Source: Thalassovita aquimarina (GTDB lineage Bacteria > Pseudomonadota > Alphaproteobacteria > Rhodobacterales > Rhodobacteraceae). Taken from it: 64,000 nucleotides of DNA. Made by a program: the position numbers and the translations under genes. The first letter of the stretch is position 1. Each line of letters starts with the position of its first letter. Below, one piece after another: positions 26,144 to 33,813 of this stretch. Under the pieces are notes generated by a model. That model searched no databases and was not told where the DNA came from. It saw nothing but the letters and a program-made list of their open reading frames with translations. Where the stretch lies: contig NZ_JADMKU010000002.1 of NCBI RefSeq assembly GCF_018219815.1, positions 287,434-351,433 of the forward strand. The letters run 5' to 3'.

Positions 26144-27069
26144 GCGCCCTTCTCCATCAAAACCTGAACATGCGCGGCGGCCGACGCCGCCAGCGACGTC
26201 AGATCATATCCGCCCTCCAGAGTCGAGGCAACGCGGCCGCCGCAATGTTTCGCTGCCAGATCGCAAATCTGTTCGGTGATCCAGGTGTAGTCGTCGGTTT
26301 CCCATTCCAGTTGCGCCAGCGGGTCGGCGCGGTGTGCATCGAATCCCGCCGAAATGAGGATCAGTTCGGGCCTGAACGCGTCGATCATCGGGAACACCCG
26401 GCGCGTGTAGGTATTGCGCATCTCAAGGCTGCCGCTGCCGGGAGCCAGCGGCAAGTTGACGATCTGGTCGTATTTGCCCCGTTCCTTTTCCGATCCGGTC
26501 CCGGGCCAGAGAGGCAACTGATGCGACGAAAAGAACAACACCTTTTCCTCGTTCCACAGCAGGTCCTGGGTGCCGTTGCCGTGATGCACATCGAAATCGA
26601 TGATCACGACCCGGTTCAGCCCATGCGCCGCGATGGCGTGTTTCGCCGCGATGGCGACATTGCCGAACAGGCAGAAACCCATCGGTTTTTCGTATTCCGC
26701 GTGATGCCCCGGCGGACGCGTCGCGACGAAGGCATTGGCAACCTCGCCGGCCATCACTGCATCCACGGCGGCGACAGCGCCGCCCACAGCGCGGCGCGCC
26801 GCCTGCATCGACCCGGGCGACATGTGGGTGTCTTCGTCCAGCGCCACCGTCCCGGATTTCGGTTCGGCCGCCGCGATCGCGTCAATGTGGCTTTGCGGGT
26901 GGCACAGGCCGATCACGCCATCCGGCGCGGCGGGGGCATCGCGCCGGTCCAGCGCATCGAAACCTTCCAGCGCCTTCGCAACGGATTCGATACGGCCAAC
27001 CTGTTCGGGGTGGCCGGGCGGAGTTCGATGCGCAAGGCAATCGCTGTGGGTATATAAGGCAGTCGTCAT
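26140..27069 (-). CDS. Histone deacetylase-like amidohydrolase
   Basis: A 309-aa arginase/deacetylase-fold protein. The zinc-site residues are visible: PPGHHAEYEKPMGFC (catalytic His pair) near residue 118, DFDVHHGNGTQ near 155-165, and SAGFDAHRADPL near 242. Bacterial members (AcuC, acetylpolyamine amidohydrolases, HDAH) remove acetyl groups from small amides or proteins. The window also carries polyamine uptake genes 6 kb away, but no close link makes an acetylpolyamine role likely. First gene of the unit leading to dxs; overlap with xseB is four bases. Confidence 0.9.
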   Translation of the reverse strand: MTTALYTHSDCLAHRTPPGHPEQVGRIESVAKALEGFDALDRRDAPAAPDGVIGLCHPQSHIDAIAAAEPKSGTVALDEDTHMSPGSMQAARRAVGGAVAAVDAVMAGEVANAFVATRPPGHHAEYEKPMGFCLFGNVAIAAKHAIAAHGLNRVVIIDFDVHHGNGTQDLLWNEEKVLFFSSHQLPLWPGTGSEKERGKYDQIVNLPLAPGSGSLEMRNTYTRRVFPMIDAFRPELILISAGFDAHRADPLAQLEWETDDYTWITEQICDLAAKHCGGRVASTLEGGYDLTSLAASAAAHVQVLMEKGA

Positions 27070-27129
27070 GACGCCACTCTAGGATCAGAGCACCGGGAAA
27101 CACCAGCCCCCGCCGCCGCCCCCGCCACG

Positions 27130-27831
27130 TCAGTCCGGCGCCAGCATGTAGCCCGCGCCCCGGACAGTTTGCAGGTAACGCGGCTGCTTGGGATCATCCT
27201 CGATCTTGCGGCGCAGGCGGGTGATCTGCACGTCCACCGCGCGTTCCTGCGCCTGGCCCCGGTCGCGGCCCAGATCCTCGACCAGCTTGGCGCGGCTGAT
27301 CGCTTCGCCGGGCTGGGCCGAAAAGATTTTCATCAGCTGGCTTTCGGTGGCGGTCAGGCGCACCAATTCATCGCCCCGCCACATTTCGCCGCGGTCGATA
27401 TCGTAACGGATCGGGCCCAGCGTCAGCACCTTCGGCGCGGTATCTTCCGGCGTCAGGTCGGGCATCCGCCGCAGGATCGCATTGATCCGCAGCAGCAATT
27501 CCTTGGGTTCGAACGGTTTCGGCAAGTAGTCGTCGGCCCCCGCTTCCAGCCCGAAGATCCGATCCTCGGTTTCGCCCTTGGCGGTCAGCAGCAGGATCGG
27601 CGTCTTGAGCGTCTGCCGCAAATCGCGGGTCAGGCTGATCCCGTCTTCGCCCGGCATCATGACATCGAGAACGATCATGTCGAAATCCAGACCCGACAAC
27701 AGCCGCCGCGCATGCGCCGCGTCGCGTGCCGCCGAAACAAGAAACCCGTGCCGGATCAGGAATTTCTGCAGCAATCCGCGGATTCGTTCGTCGTCATCGA
27801 CAATCAGCAGGTGCGCATCGATATCGTTCAT
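27130..27831 (-). CDS. petR: PetR-type OmpR-family response regulator
   Basis: A 233-aa response regulator. The receiver has DDDE at residues 12-15, the phosphoacceptor D56 and K105 (LPKPF). The C-terminal winged helix ends LQTVRGAGYMLAP. It is translated after petP with a four-base overlap, the petPR arrangement described in Rhodobacter capsulatus, where both genes are needed for growth. No kinase is adjacent and the cytochrome bc1 genes (petABC) are not in the window. The gene name rests on this pairing with a MarR-type gene. Confidence 0.85.
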   Translation of the reverse strand: MNDIDAHLLIVDDDERIRGLLQKFLIRHGFLVSAARDAAHARRLLSGLDFDMIVLDVMMPGEDGISLTRDLRQTLKTPILLLTAKGETEDRIFGLEAGADDYLPKPFEPKELLLRINAILRRMPDLTPEDTAPKVLTLGPIRYDIDRGEMWRGDELVRLTATESQLMKIFSAQPGEAISRAKLVEDLGRDRGQAQERAVDVQITRLRRKIEDDPKQPRYLQTVRGAGYMLAPD

Positions 27832-28325
27832 GCCCCGCTCTCCTTGAGTGCGTGGTATCTGCGGCGCATTTCGGGATCCATCATCGCTTCCAGCACCTGC
27901 CGGAATCCGGCCACCGCCTGCGGCCCCGCCGCGCGATAGGCCGCGCGCATCCGTGCCCTTTGGGCATCGGACAGCTTGTGTTCCAGTTCTTCTCCCGCCT
28001 CGGTCAGGTACAGGTGGCGTTCGCGCTTGTCCGCGGTGCCGACGCGGCTTTCGACCAGGCCGTCCTCGATCAGCGTGCGCAGCACCCGGTTGAGCGACTG
28101 CTTGGTCACGCCCAGCAGGATCAGAAGGTTGTTGACCGTCGTGCCCGGCGCCCGGTTGATGAAATGGATCGCCCGGTGATGCGCCCGGCCATAGGCCATG
28201 CCCGCCAGAATGCGGTCGGGATCGGCGGTGAAGCCGCGATAGGCGAAGAACATCGCTTCGATTCCCTGCCGCAGCTGTTCATCAGTCAGGAAAAGAAGGT
28301 TTTCGCCTGTGGAAACGTCCCCCAT
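27828..28325 (-). CDS. petP: PetP-type MarR-family transcriptional regulator
   Basis: A 165-aa winged-helix regulator. The MarR core is seen as VNNLLILLGVTKQSLNRVLRTLIEDGLVESR (helix-turn-helix, about residues 70-100) followed by the wing DKRERHLYLTEAG. It starts with ATG at 28325 and overlaps petR by four bases. It likely acts with PetR and may regulate itself: overlapping inverted repeats at 28382-28405 lie 57-80 bases upstream, between petP and the divergent ilvE. A ligand is not known. Confidence 0.85.
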   Translation of the reverse strand: MGDVSTGENLLFLTDEQLRQGIEAMFFAYRGFTADPDRILAGMAYGRAHHRAIHFINRAPGTTVNNLLILLGVTKQSLNRVLRTLIEDGLVESRVGTADKRERHLYLTEAGEELEHKLSDAQRARMRAAYRAAGPQAVAGFRQVLEAMMDPEMRRRYHALKESGA

Positions 28326-28381
28326 GAATACCCCCGAAAATCAATAATATGCCTGCAGTAGGGGCAGCTTAAGTCAGTCTT

Positions 28382-28405
28382 GTTGACTTTCCAAGATCAA
28401 CTTGG
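28382..28405. promoter_or_regulatory. Overlapping inverted repeats, candidate PetP operator
   Basis: Two palindromes overlap in the petP-ilvE gap: GTTGA (28382-28386) with TCAAC (28397-28401), and CCAAG (28391-28395) with CTTGG (28401-28405) around ATCAA. Size and symmetry suit a MarR-type dimer. Binding by PetP is inferred from position only. Confidence 0.4.
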
Positions 28406-28489
28406 TACCGAATCGCAGTTTTCGCGCAAGATTATGTCCGCTTCGGACCAACCTTACGCAACATTCGCAAAGGCGCAGGAGGATAGGAC

Positions 28490-29356
28490 ATGGCCGGATA
28501 TGACGACCGCGACGGCAAGATCTGGATGAACGGCAAGCTGGTGGAATGGCGCGATGCCAACGTCCACATCCTGACCCATGCGCTGCATTATGCCTCCTCG
28601 GTGTTCGAGGGCGAACGCTGCTACAACGGCACCATCTTCAAAAGCGCCGAACATTCGCAGCGGCTGCGCAATTCCGCCACTCTGCTGGATTTCGAAGTGC
28701 CCTATTCGGTCGAGGAACTGGAAAAGGCCAAATACGACGTACTGAAGGCCAATGGCTGGAAAGACGCCTATGTGCGTGCCCTCGCCTGGCGCGGCGCCGG
28801 CGAAGACATGGGCGTCGCATCGCGCAACAACCCGGTTCAGGTCGCCGTGGCGGCCTGGGAATGGGGCAACTACTATGGCGACGCCAAGATGAAGGGCGCG
28901 AAGCTGGACATCGCCAAGTGGCGCCGCCCCGATCCGGCCACCATCCCCTGCGAAGCCAAGGCCGCCGGGCTCTACATGATTTGCACCATGTCGAAACACG
29001 CCGCCGAGGACAAAGGCTGTTCCGACGCGATGATGTTCGATTACCGCGGCTACGTGGCCGAGGCGACCGGCGCCAACATCTTCTTCGTCAAGGACGGCGA
29101 AGTGCACACGCCGAAGCCCGATTGCTTCCTCAACGGCATCACCCGGCAGACCGTGATCGGGATGCTGAAGGATCGCGGCATCACCGTGAACGAACGCCAC
29201 ATCATGCCCGAGGAACTGGAAGGGTTCGAACAGTGCTGGCTGACCGGCACCGCGGCCGAGGTCACACCGGTGGGCCAGATCGGCGATTACAATTTCGAGG
29301 TCGGCGCGCTGACCCGCGAAATCTCGGAAAGCTATGAGAAGCTCGTGCGCGCCTGA
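28490..29356 (+). CDS. ilvE: Branched-chain amino acid aminotransferase
   Basis: A 288-aa fold-IV PLP enzyme that makes valine, leucine and isoleucine from their keto acids. The PLP lysine is K157 in CEAKAAGLY; ITRQTVIGML and LTGTAAEVTPV are also family residues. An AGGAGG ribosome site lies eight bases before the ATG. Its stop overlaps the start of the citF-like gene by one base (TGATG), so the two are translationally coupled even though they are unrelated in known pathways. Confidence 0.95.
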   Translation: MAGYDDRDGKIWMNGKLVEWRDANVHILTHALHYASSVFEGERCYNGTIFKSAEHSQRLRNSATLLDFEVPYSVEELEKAKYDVLKANGWKDAYVRALAWRGAGEDMGVASRNNPVQVAVAAWEWGNYYGDAKMKGAKLDIAKWRRPDPATIPCEAKAAGLYMICTMSKHAAEDKGCSDAMMFDYRGYVAEATGANIFFVKDGEVHTPKPDCFLNGITRQTVIGMLKDRGITVNERHIMPEELEGFEQCWLTGTAAEVTPVGQIGDYNFEVGALTREISESYEKLVRA

Positions 29357-30732
29357 TGGCGGCGCTGCGCGACGCGATTGAACGGGCCGGGGTGAAGGAC
29401 GGCGCGACGCTGTCCTTTCACCACCACCTGCGCAATGGCGACGACGCGATGCGGCAGGTCCTAGCGGCCTGTTCCGAAATGGGGCTGCGCGACCTACATA
29501 TCGCGCCCTCCTCCCTCTTCCCGGTGCATGGCGCGCTGGTGCCCTTTGTCGAAAACGGAACCGTGACGCGGATCACCACCTCCTACATGACAGGCCCCTT
29601 GGCCGATGCGGTGCGCGCCGGGCTTCTGCCCCATCTGGTGACGCTACAGAGCCATGGCGGGCGGGCGCATGCCATCGCCTCGGGGCGGCTTGCGATCGAC
29701 GCGGCCTTCATCGCCGCCCCGGCCGTCGACGCAGCGAGCAACCTCAGCGGCGCGGCGGGGCCGGCGGCCTGCGGTCCGCTGGGATACGCGATGGTGGATG
29801 CGGCCCATTCGAAACATGTCGTCGCGCTGACCGATTACCGCTGCAAAACGGTGCCGCGCATCTGCATCCCCGGCTCCCAGGTCGATCAGGTCGTGGAGGT
29901 GGATCATATCGGCGATGCATCGCAGATCGCCTCGGGCACCACCGGGCGAGCGCCGTCGCAAAAGGGCAAGGTGATCGCCGATCTGACTGCGCAACTGATC
30001 GCCTGTTCGGGGCTGCTGCGCGACGGGTTTTCGTTTCAGACCGGCGCCGGGGCGACCTCTCTGGCCGTGGCACGGGCGCTGGCCCCGGAAATGGCCGCGC
30101 GTGGCGTTGTGGGCGATTTCGCCGCGGGCGGCATCACCGGCGCGCTGGTCGACATGTTCCATGCCGGGCTGTTCCGCAAACTCTGGAACGTGCAGGCCTT
30201 CGACCTCGCGGCGGTCCGGTCCTATTCCGCGGACCCGGATCACACGGCGATGTCCGCCGATCTCTACGCCAGCCCCGCCCGCCCCGACAGCATCGCCAAA
30301 CAGCTCGACGTGATGATCCTCGGCGCGGCCGAGCTGGACCGCGATTTCAACGTCAATGTCACCTGCGCCAGCAACGGGCGCATCATCGGCGGATCGGGCG
30401 GTCATGCCGATACCGCCGCCGGGGCGAAGCTGCCGATCGTCACCACCACCCTGAGGGCGGGCGGCCATGCCAAGCTGGTCGAACGGCTGACCTGCCTGAC
30501 CACTCCGGGCGACACAATCGGCGCGGTGGTGACCGAGGCCGGTATCGCCGTGCATCCCGCCCGGCCCGACCTGCACCACGCCGCCCGCGCGGCGGGCTTG
30601 CCGGTCACCACGCTGGAAGACCTGCGGCGGCAAGCGAGTCATGTGACCGGTTCCGGTCGCGGAACGGGTCGCAACGTGGCCCATTGCGAAGCCCCCGATG
30701 GCACCGTCATCGACCGCATCCGCGCGCCCTGA
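29356..30732 (+). CDS. citF: Citrate lyase alpha subunit-like CoA transferase
   Basis: A 458-aa family-I-type CoA transferase. Residues throughout match CitF: FSFQTGAGATSLAVARAL, VNVTCASNGRIIGGSGGHADTA, and the tail GIAVHPARPDL. E. coli CitF is about 510 aa; by eye this one lacks roughly the first 50 residues. No citD, citE, citC or citX gene is nearby, so a normal citrate lyase complex cannot form from this locus alone. It may work with distant CitE-like lyases or transfer CoA among other acids. Translation is coupled to ilvE. Confidence 0.85.
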   Translation: MAALRDAIERAGVKDGATLSFHHHLRNGDDAMRQVLAACSEMGLRDLHIAPSSLFPVHGALVPFVENGTVTRITTSYMTGPLADAVRAGLLPHLVTLQSHGGRAHAIASGRLAIDAAFIAAPAVDAASNLSGAAGPAACGPLGYAMVDAAHSKHVVALTDYRCKTVPRICIPGSQVDQVVEVDHIGDASQIASGTTGRAPSQKGKVIADLTAQLIACSGLLRDGFSFQTGAGATSLAVARALAPEMAARGVVGDFAAGGITGALVDMFHAGLFRKLWNVQAFDLAAVRSYSADPDHTAMSADLYASPARPDSIAKQLDVMILGAAELDRDFNVNVTCASNGRIIGGSGGHADTAAGAKLPIVTTTLRAGGHAKLVERLTCLTTPGDTIGAVVTEAGIAVHPARPDLHHAARAAGLPVTTLEDLRRQASHVTGSGRGTGRNVAHCEAPDGTVIDRIRAP

Positions 30733-30863
30733 TCCCGGCGGCGCTCGCTGCGCGTCACAAAACCTTCCGCTAAAATTCAACATACGGTCAGCACGGTTTT
30801 ACAGAATCGGCCTTCACTCCGCGCGTTCACCAATCCCGTGAAACGCGTAACGGAGACCGAAGA

Positions 30864-32432
30864 ATGACCAAGATCCTGAAACCCAGCCGTCGCGCCGTTC
30901 TGGCAGGCGGTACCGCTTTCGCCGCCTCGCTGGCGATGCCGTCGCTCAGCCGCGCCAATGCCCGCCCCGTGTTCACCCACGGGGTGCAGTCGGGCGACGT
31001 TACCAATGCTTCCGGCATGATCTGGACCCGCACCGACCGCCCCGCCAAGGTGATGATGGAAGTCGCCACCACCGAAAGCTTCGCCGATGCCCGCAAGCTG
31101 GCCGCGATCGACGCGCTGCCGCAAAGCGATTTCGCGGTGAAGCGCGTGGTTTCGGGCCTGCCCGCGGATCAGGACATCTTCTACCGCTTCACCGCCGCCG
31201 ACCTGAATGACATCAGCGCCACGTCGGACCCGATCGTGGGCCGGTTCAAAACCGCCCCCGCCGGTCGCCGCTCGATCCGCTTCGCCTGGTCCGGCGACAC
31301 CGCCGGCCAGGGCTGGGGCATCGACGACGAAGGCATGCGCACCTATGCCACCATGGCCCGGCACCAGCCCGATTTCTTCATCCATTCCGGCGACACGATC
31401 TATGCCGATGGCCCGATGCAGGACGAGGTCGCGCTGAAGGACGGCGGCAGCTGGAAAAACACCGTGATGACCGACGAGAAGCGCAAGGTGGCCGAAACCC
31501 TGGATGAATACCGCGGCCAGTGGAAATACAACATGATGGACGAACACGTGCGGGCGCTGAACGCGATCTGCCCGACCTTTTTCCAGTGGGACGACCACGA
31601 AGTGGTGAACAACTGGTCGGCATCAAAGGACCTGACCGCCGACGACCGCTACAGCGAAAAGTCGGTGCATGTTCTGGCCGCCCGCTCGGCCCGCGCCTTC
31701 CACGAAATGACCCCGATCAGCTACACCCCCGCCGAACCGGGCCGGGTCTACCGCAAGATCGCATACGGTCCGATGCTCGACGTGTTCTTCCTCGACCTGC
31801 GCTCCTATCGCGGCCCGAACCACGATTCGATGGAAACCGAACTGTCCGACGAAGCCCGCGTGCTGGGCGCCGAACAGATGGCCTGGCTGAAGCGCGAACT
31901 GGCCGCCTCGAAAGCCACCTGGAAGGTCATCGCCTGCGACATGCCGATCGGGCTGATCGTCTGGGATAACTGGAAGGAACAAGCCGGGGCCGAAGGCATC
32001 GCCAACGGCGATCATGGCGCGCCGAAGGGCCGCGAACTGGAAATCGCCGACCTGCTGCGCTTCATCAAGACTGCCGGCATCGCCAACACGGTCTGGCTCA
32101 CCGCCGACGTCCATTACACCGCGGCGCATCACTACAGCCCCGACCGCGCTCAACTGCAGGATTTCGATCCGTTCTGGGAATTCGTGTCGGGCCCGCTGCA
32201 TGCCGGCACCTTCGGCCCGAACGACCTGGACAAAACCTTCGGGCCCGAGGTCAAGTTCGTAAAGGCGCCGGGCAAGGAACAGGGCATCAACCTGCCGCCC
32301 TCGATGGGGCTGCAATTCTTCGGCTTGGTCGATATCGACGGCGCCACCCAGCAGATGAAGGTCCGGCTGATGGACCGCGGCGACACCGAACTGTGGTCGA
32401 TCACGCTCGACCCTGAGGGCCTGTCGCTCTGA
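30864..32432 (+). CDS. phoD: PhoD-family alkaline phosphatase
   Basis: A 522-aa secreted phosphatase. A Tat signal peptide is visible at residues 1-31 (SRRAVLAGGTAFAASLAMPSL, ending SRA), as in PhoD enzymes that are exported folded. Metal-binding and catalytic stretches include FAWSGDTAG, FIHSGDTIYAD, FQWDDHEVVNNW and TADVHYTAAHHY. PhoD frees phosphate from organic phosphodiesters and monoesters and needs Ca and Fe. It is monocistronic; a candidate terminator and repeat copy B follow. No PHO box was recognised upstream. Confidence 0.9.
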   Translation: MTKILKPSRRAVLAGGTAFAASLAMPSLSRANARPVFTHGVQSGDVTNASGMIWTRTDRPAKVMMEVATTESFADARKLAAIDALPQSDFAVKRVVSGLPADQDIFYRFTAADLNDISATSDPIVGRFKTAPAGRRSIRFAWSGDTAGQGWGIDDEGMRTYATMARHQPDFFIHSGDTIYADGPMQDEVALKDGGSWKNTVMTDEKRKVAETLDEYRGQWKYNMMDEHVRALNAICPTFFQWDDHEVVNNWSASKDLTADDRYSEKSVHVLAARSARAFHEMTPISYTPAEPGRVYRKIAYGPMLDVFFLDLRSYRGPNHDSMETELSDEARVLGAEQMAWLKRELAASKATWKVIACDMPIGLIVWDNWKEQAGAEGIANGDHGAPKGRELEIADLLRFIKTAGIANTVWLTADVHYTAAHHYSPDRAQLQDFDPFWEFVSGPLHAGTFGPNDLDKTFGPEVKFVKAPGKEQGINLPPSMGLQFFGLVDIDGATQQMKVRLMDRGDTELWSITLDPEGLSL

Positions 32433-32440
32433 ACAAAAGA

Positions 32441-32477
32441 GGGGGTGGTCTGAAAACCGCCCCCATCTTCTTCTTTT
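32441..32477 (+). terminator. Rho-independent terminator of phoD
   Basis: Stem GGGGGTGGT (32441-32449) with ACCGCCCCC (32456-32464), one G-T pair, then TCTTCTTCTTTT. The T-rich tract is the first part of repeat copy B, so the hairpin appears to borrow the repeat for its tail. Confidence 0.75.
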
Positions 32478-32527
32478 CAAAAATATCCCGGGGGAGTCGC
32501 GCCCTGCGCGACGGGGGCAGCGCCCCC
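32467..32527 (-). repeat. 61-bp GC-rich double-hairpin repeat, copy B
   Basis: Same 61-bp element as at 3407-3467, inverted. On the minus strand it reads GGGGGC-GCT-GCCCCC, then GTCGCGC-AGG-GCGCGAC, then the ATATTTTTG/GAAAAGAAGAAG tail. The second stem differs from copy A by a swapped C-G pair and a new loop, so base pairing is kept. It lies between convergent phoD and the potC-like gene. Confidence 0.85.
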
Positions 32528-32558
32528 TCTGCTTCGCCGCGAGGCGAAACGGCCCCGA

Positions 32559-33737
32559 TCAGCCCGGGCTCATCCCGCGCAGACGCTCCGACCGGCGCCG
32601 CAGCATTTCCACCGTGGTCAGCAGACCGATCGAAATCACCACCAGGATCGTCGCCACCGCCAGGATGGTCGGCGAGATCTGTTCGCGCAGCCCGGTGAAC
32701 ATCTGCCAGGGCAGCGTCTTCTGCCCGGCCGAACCGACGAACAGCACCACGACGACCTCGTCGAAGGAGGTGATGAAGGCGAACAGGCCGCCGGAAATCA
32801 CCCCGGGCAGGATCAGCGGCATCTGCACCTTGAAGAAGGTGGTCACCGGATCGGCCCCCATGTTGGCCGAGGCCCGCGTCAGCGACCGGTCGAAACCGAC
32901 CAGCGTCGCGGTGACGGTGATGATGACGAAGGGAATGCCCAGGGCCGCATGCGCCAGCACCACGCCGAAATAGGTGCCCTGCAGCCCGATGCGGGAATAG
33001 AAGAAATACATCCCCGCCGCCGAGATGATCAGCGGCACGATCATCGGTGAAATCAGGATCGCCATGATCGCGCGGCGGAACGGCACGTGTTCCGCGCTCA
33101 GCCCGATCGCCGCCAGCGTGCCGAAGCTTACTGACAGGAGTGTCGCCACCGGCGCGATCATCACCGAGTTGCGCAGCGCATTCTGCCAGTCGTCATTGGT
33201 GAAGAAATCGCGGTAATGCTTGAGCGAATACCCGGCAGGGTCGAAGCGCAGCATCTCGGGCGTGAAGGTGAAGAAATCCTCGGCGTTGAAACTCAGCGGC
33301 ATCACCACCAGGATCGGAGTGATCAGGAATACCAGGATGGCACCGCAGATCACCCGGAACGCGTAATGCCAAAGCACCTGCATCGGAGTCAGGTAAGGCA
33401 CCAGCTTGGCCCGGTAGCGCCCCTCGTAAAGCCAGTAGATGAACCAGCCGAAGAACCAGCCAAAACCCAGCCCGAGGACGAGCCCGGCCGGCCCGCCCAG
33501 CAGGCCGCCGCCGAGCACGAACAGCGCCAACAGCGCCCATCGCATCGGCTTTTCGTTGTCGACAAACTGCGTCATGGCGAAGGCCAGGATCGCCAGCACC
33601 GCGGCACCGGCAACGGCCCCGAGCAAGCCACTGCCCTGCGCGGTGCCGATGAAGAGCCCGGCAATCGCACCTGCGACGGCCACCACCGGCACGTAGAAAC
33701 TGACGGGTTTACGGGAAATCGGTGTCAGAGCTGCCAC
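32559..33737 (-). CDS. Polyamine-type ABC transporter permease (PotC-like), extended
   Basis: A 392-aa inner-membrane permease. Residues ~130-390 are a standard PotC-type permease with TM helices and the EAA loop (TRASANMGADPVTTFFKVQMPLILPG). Residues 1-125 form an extra region with about three or four additional helices (VVAVAGAIAGLFIGT, AGAAVLAILAFAM, LGGGLLGGPAGLVLGLGFGWF) not found in E. coli PotC (264 aa). It is the last gene of a potA-potD-potB-potC order on the minus strand. The extra helices have no assigned role. Confidence 0.85.
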   Translation of the reverse strand: MAALTPISRKPVSFYVPVVAVAGAIAGLFIGTAQGSGLLGAVAGAAVLAILAFAMTQFVDNEKPMRWALLALFVLGGGLLGGPAGLVLGLGFGWFFGWFIYWLYEGRYRAKLVPYLTPMQVLWHYAFRVICGAILVFLITPILVVMPLSFNAEDFFTFTPEMLRFDPAGYSLKHYRDFFTNDDWQNALRNSVMIAPVATLLSVSFGTLAAIGLSAEHVPFRRAIMAILISPMIVPLIISAAGMYFFYSRIGLQGTYFGVVLAHAALGIPFVIITVTATLVGFDRSLTRASANMGADPVTTFFKVQMPLILPGVISGGLFAFITSFDEVVVVLFVGSAGQKTLPWQMFTGLREQISPTILAVATILVVISIGLLTTVEMLRRRSERLRGMSPG

Positions 33738-33813
33738 GTTTCAGTCTCCCTTTCGCATTTTGCCGACAGGTGCGGCGAAGCGGTGATCGGTTTCGGTCTC
33801 GTGCGTCATCGGC

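Noticed and set aside
26140..27069. HDAC-like gene as acetylpolyamine amidohydrolase for the polyamine cluster
   Set aside because: It lies in the xseB-ispA-dxs operon, six or more kb away from the pot genes, and similar genes sit in the same place in relatives without polyamine clusters.
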